This document shows positions 12,234 to 24,812 of a DNA stretch of 64,000 bases, one piece after another. Where the stretch lies: the NCBI GenBank assembly GCA_034620365.1, contig JAQGEQ010000175.1:868001-932000 (forward strand), read 5' to 3'. Each line of letters begins with the position of its first letter. Position 1 is the first letter of the stretch. The position numbers were made by a program, and so were the translations under genes. This stretch comes from Pegea sp. RAD2-039 (lineage: Eukaryota > Chordata > Thaliacea > Salpida > Salpidae). The notes beneath the pieces are model-generated. The model was not told where the DNA came from. It ran no database searches and saw only the letters and a list, made by a program, of their open reading frames with translations.

Positions 12234-15200
12234 TTAACATGTAGAAGAAGTTGGATTGCTAATAGATGGGACTCTTGGAGTAACAGGAGGTGGAGGACGT
12301 CGACCAGGCGAGGTTGAAGTGCGTGATTTTCGTGAGAGAAGTCGTTCTAAAGGGTCTGTAATACTTTGAGTATCAGATAAAGTAAGTGAAGTAGTAGTTG
12401 TATCATCAGGAATCCATCGATGATGATTATTTTCTGATTGTGTTTGATGTGGATGACGGCTACTGAAACTTCTTGCAGAGTACAAGTCATCATCGTAATT
12501 GCTCATTGGATTTCTTCCTGAACGAAAAGACTCGACAGTAGAGGGCGCGTGTGAGTACATATAAGTTGGCCAACGAGAATCTTCAACCGCATCAAACAAA
12601 GTGAATTTACTGAACTCAAAAACCTGAAATTAATTCCAAATTGAAGTTTTATCGATTCATTTTTACTTTCAATTACTAACTAAACAAACTAACAGAAACT
12701 TTAAAAACATAAACAACAATATTTGTGTATGTAGAAAGATTTTTATTTATTATTTACATCTTTAACTTTAGTTAGTAAACAAATTGTGCATTTGGTTTAA
12801 TAAAATGTCAGCATTTTAAAAGGCTTCAAGAGATTGAATTACCTTATTCTGATAAATCTTTGTAGACTTAACAACGGATCTTTTCGAACAACTTTTCTTC
12901 CGTTTTCGTCGGCAAATTACAAAGCTAATAACTCCAATAAGTAATAACATAACAAATGTAATTATCAAAGCAGGAATCCAATTTTCATCTGATAATAAAA
13001 TTTTTAATATTTTACTTTACTGGTATTAGTTTGTTATTCCTAGTCTTCTGCTGTAGCAACATATATTTGACTAGAAAATAAAAACTGTGATAACAAAATT
13101 ACTTTTAGAAGATATTAATTTAAAAAATATGATTTATATTAATATAGAGATTGAAACTTACTGCTAAATAATTTAAAACGCCTAAAAGCAGATGACTCAT
13201 AGGTCTTAAAACTTTATCTTTATATGTTTTGCTTTTTAATTATCTAAATAATCAACTTTAGTTTCCGATAGCTAATTTTTGCAGATAATATTCAAAACAT
13301 TTCGTTTATAGTATAATAAATAAGTGAAACAATAAAAATTGTTTCTAATTCAATAGTTTTTTATGATTCGAAAACTTTTAAATAACTTGTTTGGTACTAA
13401 GTCTTGTAAAACTATTCCAAAATTAATTAGTTTAAGAAAGTAATCAACAAAGAATAAACTTTTTCTATAGAAGTAAAGGGTTTAATGATCTAAATAAATA
13501 TTTCTAAGATATATAATATCAGCAAAATGTTGATTAATACATCAACAGAATAATTTTATTATTTCTCACTCTTATTATAGTGCCAATTATAAAATTAAGA
13601 AAAAATAGCTTATAGATTGAAGTTACTTTATCTAATTTTATTTTCGTTCGTTTTTGGCTACTACTTTAACCTTAAAGCTATTTTTAAAGCAACAAAGCTT
13701 ATAAAATTCATAAATGTAATTTATATTTAGACGTTTTACATGACTGAACTTTACAAATTTCAGATTTTGAATATTGTTTCGTTAAATGACTAAGCAGGCG
13801 AATAATACTTTAATTCTTCTATCGCAGAGGACTGGATACAAAATAGCACAACAATAGATAAAAACTATTTGCTTAAATCAATTCATCCCAGATTAAAAGT
13901 CTGTATCTTTGTAAAGGTCAATTTCTAATACTGATAGTTTTTATTTAAGCACCAAAAAATGTTGTATATAAAAAATTGATTCTTTTAAAATAGTTTGGTA
14001 GATAAAATAATAATAGAAAATAACACAGGAGATATCATCTAACTTTTATTTATATCATTCTATCATTAAAAAATCATTTTCTTAAAAAACAGAGTTGTTT
14101 TGATGTCATTTATTTAGAACACAACAAAAAAATTTACATTATTTGAATTGTTTTTATCTAGTTACTTAATTAAATTGATTTAGATTTTCAACTTATAATA
14201 GCAGAAAGTGAATTATTATTTGATTGTAAAAAGAAAATTGTTTGGTAAAAATATTTGTGATTTCTTAACAAAACATTTGTTTTAAACTAATTGGTATTTT
14301 TAATATTTCAAGATCAATCAAAACAAATTTTATAAAGCTCAAATTTAATTTAGAATATTTACATCATAAAAAATTGTGACTTTTTGTCATAATAAAAAAT
14401 TAATTAAATAAAATTACTTTTGGAAATTTTTTCAATCAATTTTGTAATCGATTCTAATATTAATGAAAAAATTTATTCGAATTTATGTTTGATTCTAATA
14501 AAAGAATTTCTGTTTTTTAAAGATGATAATAAGAAATGCTTCGTATAAAATTACATAAAAATATATCTTTTCTCATGTTTTTAAAACAATTTTTTTAGAA
14601 AAAAATTTTCAATTAGTGTTTATTGGAGGTTTTGGTCGTTTTATATAATCAAAAATTAAATTTCAATTTTTTATTTGTCTTAATTTTTTTAAGTCGAATT
14701 TTATATTGTAGATTTAATTAATTTTTTACTCTTAAAAATACTTTAAATTCAAGTTTTAAAGTAATAAATGAAGCATACTAATCCAAAAAAAAAACAAGAA
14801 AAAAAAGTTTTTGAAGTATTGTTTCAATTCAAGCTGATAACCAAACTTTTTATTGATGTTTTTTACAAAAAGTTTAAATTTCAATGATATATATAGTAAA
14901 AAAGTTCAAATTTCAACTTTTGGTAATATTTTTTAACCTTTATCCTCAATAAAAAAGTCATTTTTTTAATACCACTGCTTCTAATCAAATAATATTTGTT
15001 ATAAAAATTGAATAGACAAATACATACATATAAATAAGTTTTTCTAACTGATTATATAACTATAAGCATATTTAAGAAACAAATTTTGTGCTTTTAAAAC
15101 AAGGAAAACTCAAAGGACATTAAGTATTAATAAAAATAAGAATATATATAAAATATTTTGTTGTCAAATTGTATTTTTATATTATAAGCACAAAAACTAA

Positions 15201-18200
15201 AAGTCTAGAGAAGGTATTGCATTTATAGTGTTTACTATTCAAGTTTAAACAGAAAACAAAACTAGTTAAAACCAATAATATTAATCTTTGCAATCAAAAA
15301 GTTAAATTAGTTTTTATAAAAGTTTTAATAAACTGATAATTAATACTAACTTCATTTAAGAAAATAGAAGGACTATACTTCTAAAGATACTTAAGAAGTT
15401 TGTTGAAAAACTACTTTGTTTAATTCATTGGAAATAAAAAACATTCTATAAAAGTAAATAATAATTTAATAACATTCTACTCACTTATAGTAATCATAGA
15501 TTGTGTTTTAGGATCAATATTTTCTATCTTGCTTAATGTAGCAGTAGAAGTAACAAATGATTCTGTTGTGGTTGACTCCATCACAATGGAAGCTGTTGTT
15601 TGCTACATTCAGATAAAAAACTTTAAAATATGTAAAACAATGAAATCAATATTTATCATTCTTAATATTAGATTTAAATGATAAGTTAAATTTATTTTAT
15701 TTTTCTCGTAGATTTTTATTGGAGTTTTAATTAAAAATCTACAAGTATTAAAAATGTAGAATAAAGTAGATAATTAATCAAAAACATAGTATAATCATTA
15801 ATATTTTCAAAAACAACATTTTCTCAGTTTACAGAAAATTTAATCATATTTTCGATCATCATCTAAATTCAAAAAACTATTTACTTAAAATTTAGAAACT
15901 AATAACAACTGTAATTGTTTGAAAGATTTAAAACAATGATGAATATCAAGTAGAGGTTTATTTAGATATCAGAACGATCAAATTAGTTCTAGAACTTTAC
16001 TTGCAATGTTGAGTTAGGTTATAAAAGTCAATCTTGTTTTTCTAACCTGGGGCGTAGACACGATATATTCTTTTAAGCGTAGAAGCGACTTCTAAAATCG
16101 TATTTAACAAGACTACAGGTTGGAGAAAGACAAACTTCCTTTTATGGTAAGTTCATAAACAACTATTTTGAAGTGTGACGTTTTGAGAGATGTATAATTG
16201 TTGTTGTATGAATGACTTGTAAAAAACTAACTTCAATATTTTCTTAAACTTTTAAATCGAAAATTATATGTAAATTATATTTTTTAATTTACATAGCTTA
16301 AGAATCAGATTTCATAAACCGAATATTTTCTGAACCTCAATCGGTTGGTAAATGTAAAATAAATATTTCATAGTTTAAAAAATATGATTTAAAATAAATT
16401 ATATTATTTTAACACCTTGAAATTTATAGAGAAATTATCTAAAATGACTCAAACCAATTTTTGATTGGAATTCAAAGACCTACTACTAAAAACCAATCAA
16501 GTAATCGATATCAGTAAAATAAATGTATTATTAATCTAGGAGAAATAATTATATTTAGGTTGAGAGCTACTAGTAATACCAACTTTCTAAATCATGTCTT
16601 AATATCAGATAAATAAAGATGAGTAACTAACCTGGAGACAGTCACAGCATTCTACTCTTATTTCATAATCGTTGCAGAACATAATTGAGGGAGGGAGTAA
16701 TGAAGGATCACAAAGCAATCCACTCTCAAGATCACATTCGACAGTTGGTTGTTTTACCATTTCGTACGACAAAAAAGTATTTTCGGGATCTCTAAAGAAC
16801 AGTTAGAGTTGCAGATAGCTTCTAAACAAGTTATCAAAATGATTTCAAATCAAAATTTACCTGCATTGTATATCTTGAGGTTTTCTACAAAATGAATAAC
16901 CTTCTTCCCACAGTTTCACATACGTGTTATTATCGCCATTAGTTGGACTATACCCATCAGCATTCATCCATTCTGTCCATTCACCTTTTCAAACAAAACA
17001 AAATCAGTTTTCAATACTTCAAGAAACAGATTATAAGGTTTTTGAGTTCAACTATTTACACTAAAAAGTAGTCAATTGTGTTTAATGATAAACAAGAAAA
17101 GAAGGAATTATTCTACCCTTAGTTGACCTTTGAGATTTTCCAGGGAGATTGACCTTTTGAAACTCAATTTTGATAAATTTTTGAGTTTTTTTAATGTATG
17201 CTCTGTTTAGTTCAACTAAATTAGTTTTCAGTTTAGTTTTATGGCAAGTATAAAATACACTTTTACCAGTAAATAAAACTTTCTTGGATCGTTCGTATAA
17301 TCTACTTCTACATTGTTTATAATCAAGAAAAAAAATACAAATAATCTGAAAATTTTAAAACTTTACAAAAAATAGTTACGACATTTTTAAAAAGAGGTAT
17401 ATGAAATATTTCAAAACTTACTTTTTGTTTTGTCAAGTCGACTTTTAAATGTTTATCTTTGTCATATGTTTTACTATTTACACAAAATTAATTTTCGTAA
17501 ATGGCAATGATTTACAACTTTTGAAAGTTTTGTTTTTAAGGGCTGTACAGACAAGGCTGTAAAAACGTTCACAACACGTGAATTTGAAATCTAAACAAAA
17601 GTTGACAAGTTTTTGAGTAAATAAATAATATTTTGATCAGCTGGAAAGACGAAAAATAAACAAAAGAATTTATTCAATTCACTTCAGTACTGTTATTTGA
17701 AAAAAATCAAATCTTATTCAGCTTACTGTGGTTCCACCTTATGAAAATAAATTGCATCCTAAGGAATAGTTCTAGATTTACAATTTGATAACAAACGATA
17801 CTTAACTGAGGTTCCGAAAGTAGGTTTTATCAAAATTGTTAAAATTAACAAAAAGTAACCAAGTAAGTAATATTTTTGAATTAATAATATTGAATTTAAA
17901 TTTATAAAACTGGTCCTGAAACTGTTCATATTTAAAGTAAAGTCAGTTATTGAAATGTCATTTGTTTCTATCTATAATAAAAGCTTTGAAGTTTATATTT
18001 CTGAGTCTTATTAAGTAAAGTGATAAGCTCATATAACTTCAGATTGAATTTATTATCGCTGCTGTTTGAATATAACACAAGCAAACAAATTTGTGAGATC
18101 ATTTTCAATGGAGCTTTTGTTGATAAGAAGTTTTAAAAGTAAAAAATGTATGAGTCGGGTAGATAGAAAGCAGAGGATTTAATTTCAAGCTTTTTTATTG

Positions 18201-18983
18201 TTTGAAGTTTGTTCATTGTAAAGCATTTTTAATGTTTGATCGTGGTGTAAGATGTATTTATCACATGACATGGCTTAAACATAGGTTTTCACCAAACCTA
18301 CTTATGTTCTTGAATTGGAATCAAACTGAACAATTCAACAAATATTAAATAATTATTGCTAAAATAAAAGAAATTATTTTCAGTTATTATAAATAATGTT
18401 TGTCTGATAAAGTATTTTTATATTCTCTTCAAAAGATATTATATAATTATTATTCTAAATAATTAATAAATATTAATTTTATAATGAAACTTCTTTAGTT
18501 TATCGTTAAATGATTATAATAAATAAAAAATTGTTTTTAATAATATACTTTAAATAGAGATAAAAACATGACTACTTATTATTTTACAAGAAAGGTTTGT
18601 TAGAGCAAATGTATAAAATTTATTGAAAAGTTTACTTTGTTTATAAATCACAAACTTCTAATCTTTTAAAACAAGTCAAAGTTTTATAGTTTGATAAACT
18701 ACTTACAAAAAAGTTTAGAGAAAAACTTTATGAAATTAAACTAATTGAAATAATATCATAACTATTAATACTGAGTAAGCAACTCTTTGTAAAATAATTA
18801 TCAATCAAACACAAAAATATAAAGAGATAAATTAAAAAAGTCATTTGAGTCTAATTTAAGGATTAAAATAAATAAATGAATCTTACATTTGCAGTTCTCT
18901 GCTATGTTTGACATTGTACTTGAATCGTAGAACTTGCATCTGCTTAAACTTATTTCAATGATTAAAAGTATTATCTCATCAAC
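12234..18983 (-). CDS. Single-pass membrane protein with one WxxW domain (5' end missing)
   Basis: Exons: 18983-18887, 16984-16861, 16791-16632, 15602-15485, 12988-12843, 12623-12234, all GT-AG and phase-consistent, coding for at least 344 residues. The first exon found begins with a hydrophobic run (IILLIIEISLS) and contributes the NCKC of the ectodomain. The next two encode a WxxW domain (Mucin2_WxxW type, as in MUC2, MUC5AC, otogelin and CILP): WTEWMNADGYSP, SFCRKPQDIQC and the closing RVECCDCLQ, Cys-rich throughout. A 39-residue Ser/Thr-rich stalk follows, then one transmembrane helix (WIPALIITFVMLLLIGVISF) with an RRKRKK stop-transfer, and a tail of about 160 residues with Ser/Thr runs and a Pro-rich GRRPPPPVTPRVP possible SH3 ligand. 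It is a type I topology if a signal peptide precedes it. The exon with the start codon was not found; an internal ATG at MSNIAENC is possible but would drop the signal sequence. Role unknown; likely cell-surface recognition or adhesion. Confidence 0.8.
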
Positions 18984-21900
18984 CTTTTGAAGAAAAGTTA
19001 GAGTTTAGTGACTTTTTTAATCAAATATTTTGAATTAAGAACAAATATATCTAATTGTTTAAGGTAAAAACACATATTTATTACTTTTATCAAGCAGAAT
19101 TTTGAAAATTTAGCAAATTAAACTCTTTAATCTTAAAAGAAATCAAAACAAAAATGATTTCAGAAGACTCCAAACACTTTGGTAAAGACCTGTTTCAACT
19201 TATATGAATCTGATTAAGCTTCAATACATTTTTTATAATTAAGATTAAGTTTGAAAAAAAAATCAATTAATGTAAAACAAATATTACTTTTTGAGACAGC
19301 TTAGCTATCTGAGTGAATCACTATTTCAACGAATGATGTATTTTTTAAAACTAAAAATAATTTCTGAATACCTTACTGTTTTATTACTTTCTCATTTGAT
19401 TTCAAATAAGAGAATTTATTGATAAGGGTAAATAAATTATAGAGAAACTACTTGTAATAACAAATCGTTGTTTTCCAACTCAGACAATATACTTTTTGGT
19501 TAGATCCAATTATTAAATCTGGTTCAAGGTAATTCTTTGAATATACCAATCTTGTCAAAACTCTACTGACTTTTTATTTACTTTGTTTCTCGACTTGTGT
19601 GCAACTTCATTAAGCAAACACTTTACTCTAATGACGTTTAAACGCTAAGCATATAGCAATACACCTGAATAACAAACTAGCAGACTCAAACAAAGAAAAA
19701 TATTTGCGTTTAGTATTGAAAAATCTTGAGAATTAATCTTAAGACAAAATATTTCGATTCAGCTAAGAAAGATGTGAAGACTAAGAAGAGATGTCTATCT
19801 GTAGACTATCTAATTAATTTGACACTGTTGCAGTCGAGTAAGTTGAAGTTAAGATGAAATAAAAGTTATTTATATATATTCTGATATTATCTTGGGAATA
19901 AGTCTCAAATATAGATTATATAAAAAATTATGATTTTTTTTGTTTTGATGTTTAAAAGCAACATTTAATTCATGAAACTGAACAAACAGGATAAGCTACA
20001 CAAATTTACTCTAGCTACAAAGTTGTTTTTATACTTGTTCATGCATAAAGTTTAAAAGAACTAATTTGTAAAGAATTATATTCGATTTTTTTCTTTAGAA
20101 CTACTTTGATAAGTTGGTGGACTCGAAAAAGCTAGCTGCTTGTAGCTTAAACATCTAACATATAAATCTCCATATAAACACATTGAAACCAGTTATTTTT
20201 AGAATATTTAAAATAAATCTGTAGAATAAACTTTCATCTTTTTATTTCATCATACTTATTTTTCTTAATTGAAAACTTTAAACTTACGTTAGCTGACTTT
20301 AAAAACCTGTTTAAGAATATATCTCATCATTCTATCCAAATAAACCAATGAAAAAACTTTAAACCATAAAAAAATTCAGTATATACTGAACGCTTTTTAT
20401 ATGTACATCATTCGTTACAAAACATAAAAATTAAAGATCAAAATCCTACTAGCTCATGTAAATGACAAAGTACTGAGCTAATTTTGAGCTTGACAATTGT
20501 AGAGAAGAAATGGAAGAAAAACGCATAGTCGTTTTCAGTGTTAAAGAAACCTTTCTTGTGCTCAATGGTGCGTTACATGTAGCATACTTTCTTTATGCAG
20601 TTATAACATTAAAAATTGTTAATAACAGCTCACATCAAAATTTTTCAGCATACTGTAATTACTTGTATTTCTTTTGTAAACAAATCATCTATTGAAAATA
20701 ATTCATACATTTTTAAATAAAAAATATTTTTTTCTTGAAAAAAAATGATAAACTATTTAATTGTTATTTTAAGAGTCAAAATTGACACATTTCAAAAATT
20801 TTTTTATTCAGCTTTAATCAGTTTTTTTTCACAGAATCTGGTTAAAAATTAAAGTTAAATAATAGACACATATTTGCAATAAATCTAAAAACAAATAAGT
20901 CAAGTTAATAGTTTTAAAAAGCTAGAAGGTAGCTTGAATTCAAGGCACTATTTTTGTATTAATAATTATATAAAATAATAAAAATTTGAATGTTTATTTT
21001 AAAGAATTACGTAACCAAAGTTTCAACTGAAAGTTAAACAATAACTTTAAAAGTCTTTAAATTAACTTTTAAAGTTTTATTTTTAAAGGACATTTCAAAA
21101 TTTATTATTTGAATAAATATAATTTTTTCATACACTATAATTTCATATAAAATGATGAATATTCAGAAGTTTTTTTTTTATTTTGACAAGCAAAATAACT
21201 TGTTTTTTTGTTTATAAATAAACACTACTTGTTTATAATGATTAATGATTAGACTATTTTAATTTAAATGAAAAGGTAACTGCTCTTTATAAAAGAATTA
21301 AATCTATTATGTGCTATTAATTGTAATATGTATATTATCTACTTTAATCAGTTTAAGTTATTAACTAATCATATTTTAAGCACTTTATATTGCTTATGTG
21401 TATATAGAATTATGTATTAGAAAATAAAAACCAATCAGGACTATAATAGTTTGAAAAATCTTTTTAGTTTTACAAGAGCTATATATCGAAATAGAAAATT
21501 AAGTTGGAACTTCTAAAACTTAGTAATTAGAACTTGTTGAGTTTTTAACTCTACTAATGATAAACATAAGCAATAAAATAACGAAATAGTAAATTAAATA
21601 GACAGGTTTGTAAAATCAATCACATAAAGTTTGTTTAACTACTTACAACAAAAATAAAATAGTTTTTAGAAGTTAGTTCCGTTACCATTTAAGTCAAATC
21701 TATTAGCATGGAAGACCAACTTAATTAGAGTTCAGAATGAAGTAATGTTTAGTCATAAAAGTCATGTTCGTGACAAACGTGACTGGAAAGTTATTGGGAA
21801 TTTCCATTTTTATAATGTTTTTGAATCATTTAATAATAATAAATACACTGAAAGGTGATTATCAAATAAAAATATTTTATTAATTAGTCTTTTACTAACT

Positions 21901-23071
21901 ACTAGCATATGATTGTTTAAAAACACTTTGAACAAATAATGATTGTTTATTTTTAGTTTATTTTTAGTTAATGCTTTTTACATATAGCAATTTCAAATTT
22001 ATAAATTTACAGCAGTAAATAAATTCTAAGTGATGAACTTAAAATATTAGTTAGATCTTGCTCGGTTAATAACGACTATGCTAGATGTGTAAAAAACAAG
22101 ACACAGTGAAATGCAAAAGAAGTTGAAAACTTTTTAAAACTTCCTTCTTTTGTCTGACTTTAATTTTTATCTCTATCCTTCAGTTATTTGCGAAGTAGAC
22201 AAAAATATCTAGAGCAATCTGCTGCAATATCTTCTTTTTTTGCTGGTATTGATGGTGAGCGATTTAATTTTGCGCTTGTAATATATCTTTAAAACAAAGA
22301 CATTGACGGATGATGTTGCGTTTGGCTTGTGAGAGCTCTAAGTACTTCAAGAGCTAGGTATTAGTATAAAAATATGTTTAAGCTTGAACTTTGTTCTGGT
22401 AAACCCAAAAGAGGTACTATATTTTATTTGATAAATGTAAATCTTTATATCGTCTGCTTTATTGCTGTAATTTGTGAGAAATATTTGTAATACTTTTTCA
22501 ACTCTAGCAAACTTGATAAATTTTGTTGCCTAACTCAAGTAAGTTTATGAAACGATTCATCTAACTAATCTTAAATAAATGTTTTAATAAATTCCACAAT
22601 TTTAATGCTACTATAATTCTAATATGTTTTAATCAAATCAAAAAGTTAATAAGTTTGAGAAATACTTAAAAATTGTTTATTAAACTTAAATTATTAAATT
22701 GATTACTTCAGTGTAATAAGATTTATTTTATTATATTCAAATATTAACAGCTACAACAAATCATAAACAAGTTTCTATTAGTTCAACAACACGAAAGTAA
22801 TTTTTCTCTAAATCTTGCTTTTAAAGAACACAGTGAAAGAAAACTAATTTTGAAATAACTTTCCAGAAGTTAAATTAAAACTGTTTGTCTTTTTATACAG
22901 GCTTATCATTATTCTAATTATAAAATATTTAGTTAAACAAACGAACTTTTATAAAAATACAAATAAAAAATCATATTTTCTTTATTTTATTTGTAACAAA
23001 AAACATCAACTTAAATGATAGAAAATTTTTAACAAATTCTACAAAGGAGCACAAGTAAGACTTTGAAATAT
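18984..23071. other. Intergenic; should contain the 5' exon of the WxxW gene
   Basis: The exon starting at 18983 is preceded by a good acceptor (ACTTTTCTTCAAAAG), so the start exon of the minus-strand WxxW gene should lie to the right. I searched for ATG-to-donor segments and none gave a clean in-frame signal peptide. The open frame at 20510-20695 (+) has no motif. An AATAAA in minus orientation at 22981-22986 serves the calaxin gene. The remainder is AT-rich with no visible gene. Confidence 0.45.
22981..22986 (-). terminator. Calaxin poly(A) signal
   Basis: AATAAA on the minus strand, about 86 bases after the calaxin stop codon. Confidence 0.5.
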
Positions 23072-24812
23072 TTATCGAAGAAAATGCTTTTCAAAATTAT
23101 CTGTGCATCTTTCATCAGGTAAGCACTGACCAAAAACTTCCAAAAGAAGAGGTTCTTCATCCACAGAAGACTGAAAATCAGCTGGTGATAGTCTCCCATC
23201 GTGATCTTTATCCTTTTGCAAAAATATTAAAGCTCGTAAGTCAGAAGTATAAAAGATAAAGTGACTTTGAAATCCTTATTTTCATCTTTTTGGTTTTATT
23301 AGAAACTTTAAATGTTTTAGTTGTCATATGAAATTGAAAAGAAAAATAAAAACCATTTTTTTTAGTGTGATCTCAACAATGTCTTTGATTCCTTCATCGG
23401 GATCTTCTTCTGATGGCTGCTTTACAAGACATGATTTCAGCATCTGGAAAATTTCTTCTCGAGATATATAACCATCATCATTCAAATCATACACCAGAAA
23501 AGCATCTAAATACAAAATCAAGCTTTTATATCATTTCTAAACTATTCTACAAGATAATATCAACGACATAAGCTACAAAAATCATTTCTAAATCTACATT
23601 TCATTAAAAGAACTCATCACTGCTACTTTAATAATTGAGTCTAGAATATTTTTGGTTAATTTGCATAAATCATCAGCCTATTTTAACTTAACAGTTTCAA
23701 AAAACTAAAAATTACTTCAGCAATACCTTAGTATCTTATAATTACAATTAATGAAGCTTTTTTTATGACAACTTTATCTTTCAAAAAAATTTAAAATTTC
23801 TGAACTTATATTTAAAGCAGTTAAAAAATTAAGAGACAAAAAAGTTAATAATTACAATCAATTCTTTCAGTCATTGTGCCTCGGAGAAATACTGCCAAAC
23901 CTTCAATCCATTCAGTTAAACTGATAACAGAATCACTATCCTTATCAAACGCTTTGAAAACTGTATTTTAAAAACAAGATAAAATAGACTAAAATATATA
24001 TATAGTTATCTAAGATAATTATTGAATTAACTAAATAAAGTACCAATCTATAAAAAGCATTATACAAATTGTAATCAACTCATTAAAAGACTTTCTTGCA
24101 TAAAATTTTTGTAAGTTATTTTAAAACGGTTTTACATTTACCTCTATCCATTAATATATCTTCAGTCATATCAAATTTTTGATGTAAAATATCTCTAAAT
24201 TGACTTCTTTCCATTCTCTTGCCATCTACCCAGTTTAAGTAGAAGTTGACAAGTACTTCTACTTCATTTTTATTAACTGCATTATTTACTTATGATTATT
24301 AAAACAAATTAGCAAGCTACTAAATATCTATTGAGATTACAGGCTTAACTATAGACTAGCATAAAGCTATTTTTTACACACTAATACACAAAATTGGGTT
24401 TTATATTTGTAAATGATTTATACAAACTATGAAAATTAATCTACAAAATTAATTAAATCTTATATAGAGTTCAAATCTAATTATTCAAGGGTTTTTAATA
24501 AGCTCAATGGTATGATAATGCACCTATTATTCTTATTATTTTTATAGGAAAGTTTAAGCTCCTTAATAAAAATTAAATCTATTTATCTTATAAGGCTATG
24601 AATTAAAAGTAAAATGTTTTTAGATTTTTATCATTTTTTTCTAGTGATAACTATTATCAATGGTATATATATTAAACTATAAATAATAATTTAACTAATT
24701 ATTCATTTTAAAGTAACATTTAAAAAATTTATAGCTTACAATGTTTTTGTATAGAATTCTTAAAAACATCATCAACAGTTTTAAAGTTTTTTTTATCTCT
24801 TCTTGGTTTCAT
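23072..24812 (-). CDS. CLXN: Calaxin (EFCAB1/ODAD5), axonemal EF-hand protein, complete
   Basis: Exons: 24812-24740, 24276-24142, 23960-23856, 23505-23354, 23212-23072; 201 residues against about 211 in human. Every junction is GT-AG and in frame. Three EF-hand loops are seen: [24 protein letters not shown] and [12 protein letters not shown]; the third ends in Asp rather than Glu at position 12. The block [20 protein letters not shown] is a near-invariant calaxin signature, which makes the assignment firm. Calaxin is a neuronal-calcium-sensor-like protein that binds outer-arm dynein and tunes ciliary and sperm-flagellar waveform in response to calcium; this is known of the family, first in ascidians. 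The N-terminus is a basic MKPRRDKK stretch with no N-myristoylation motif (no Gly2), as expected. No strong core-promoter motif is seen; an imperfect X-box-like site lies near 25263. Confidence 0.95.

Noticed and set aside
20283-20340. Candidate start exon for the WxxW gene (ATGATGAGATATATTC... with a GTAAGT donor)
   Set aside because: The frame meets TAA one base before the donor, so it cannot join the next exon.
20510-20695. Open frame of 61 codons (+)
   Set aside because: No family, no promoter or splice support, and in a region expected to hold the antisense 5' exon of the WxxW gene.
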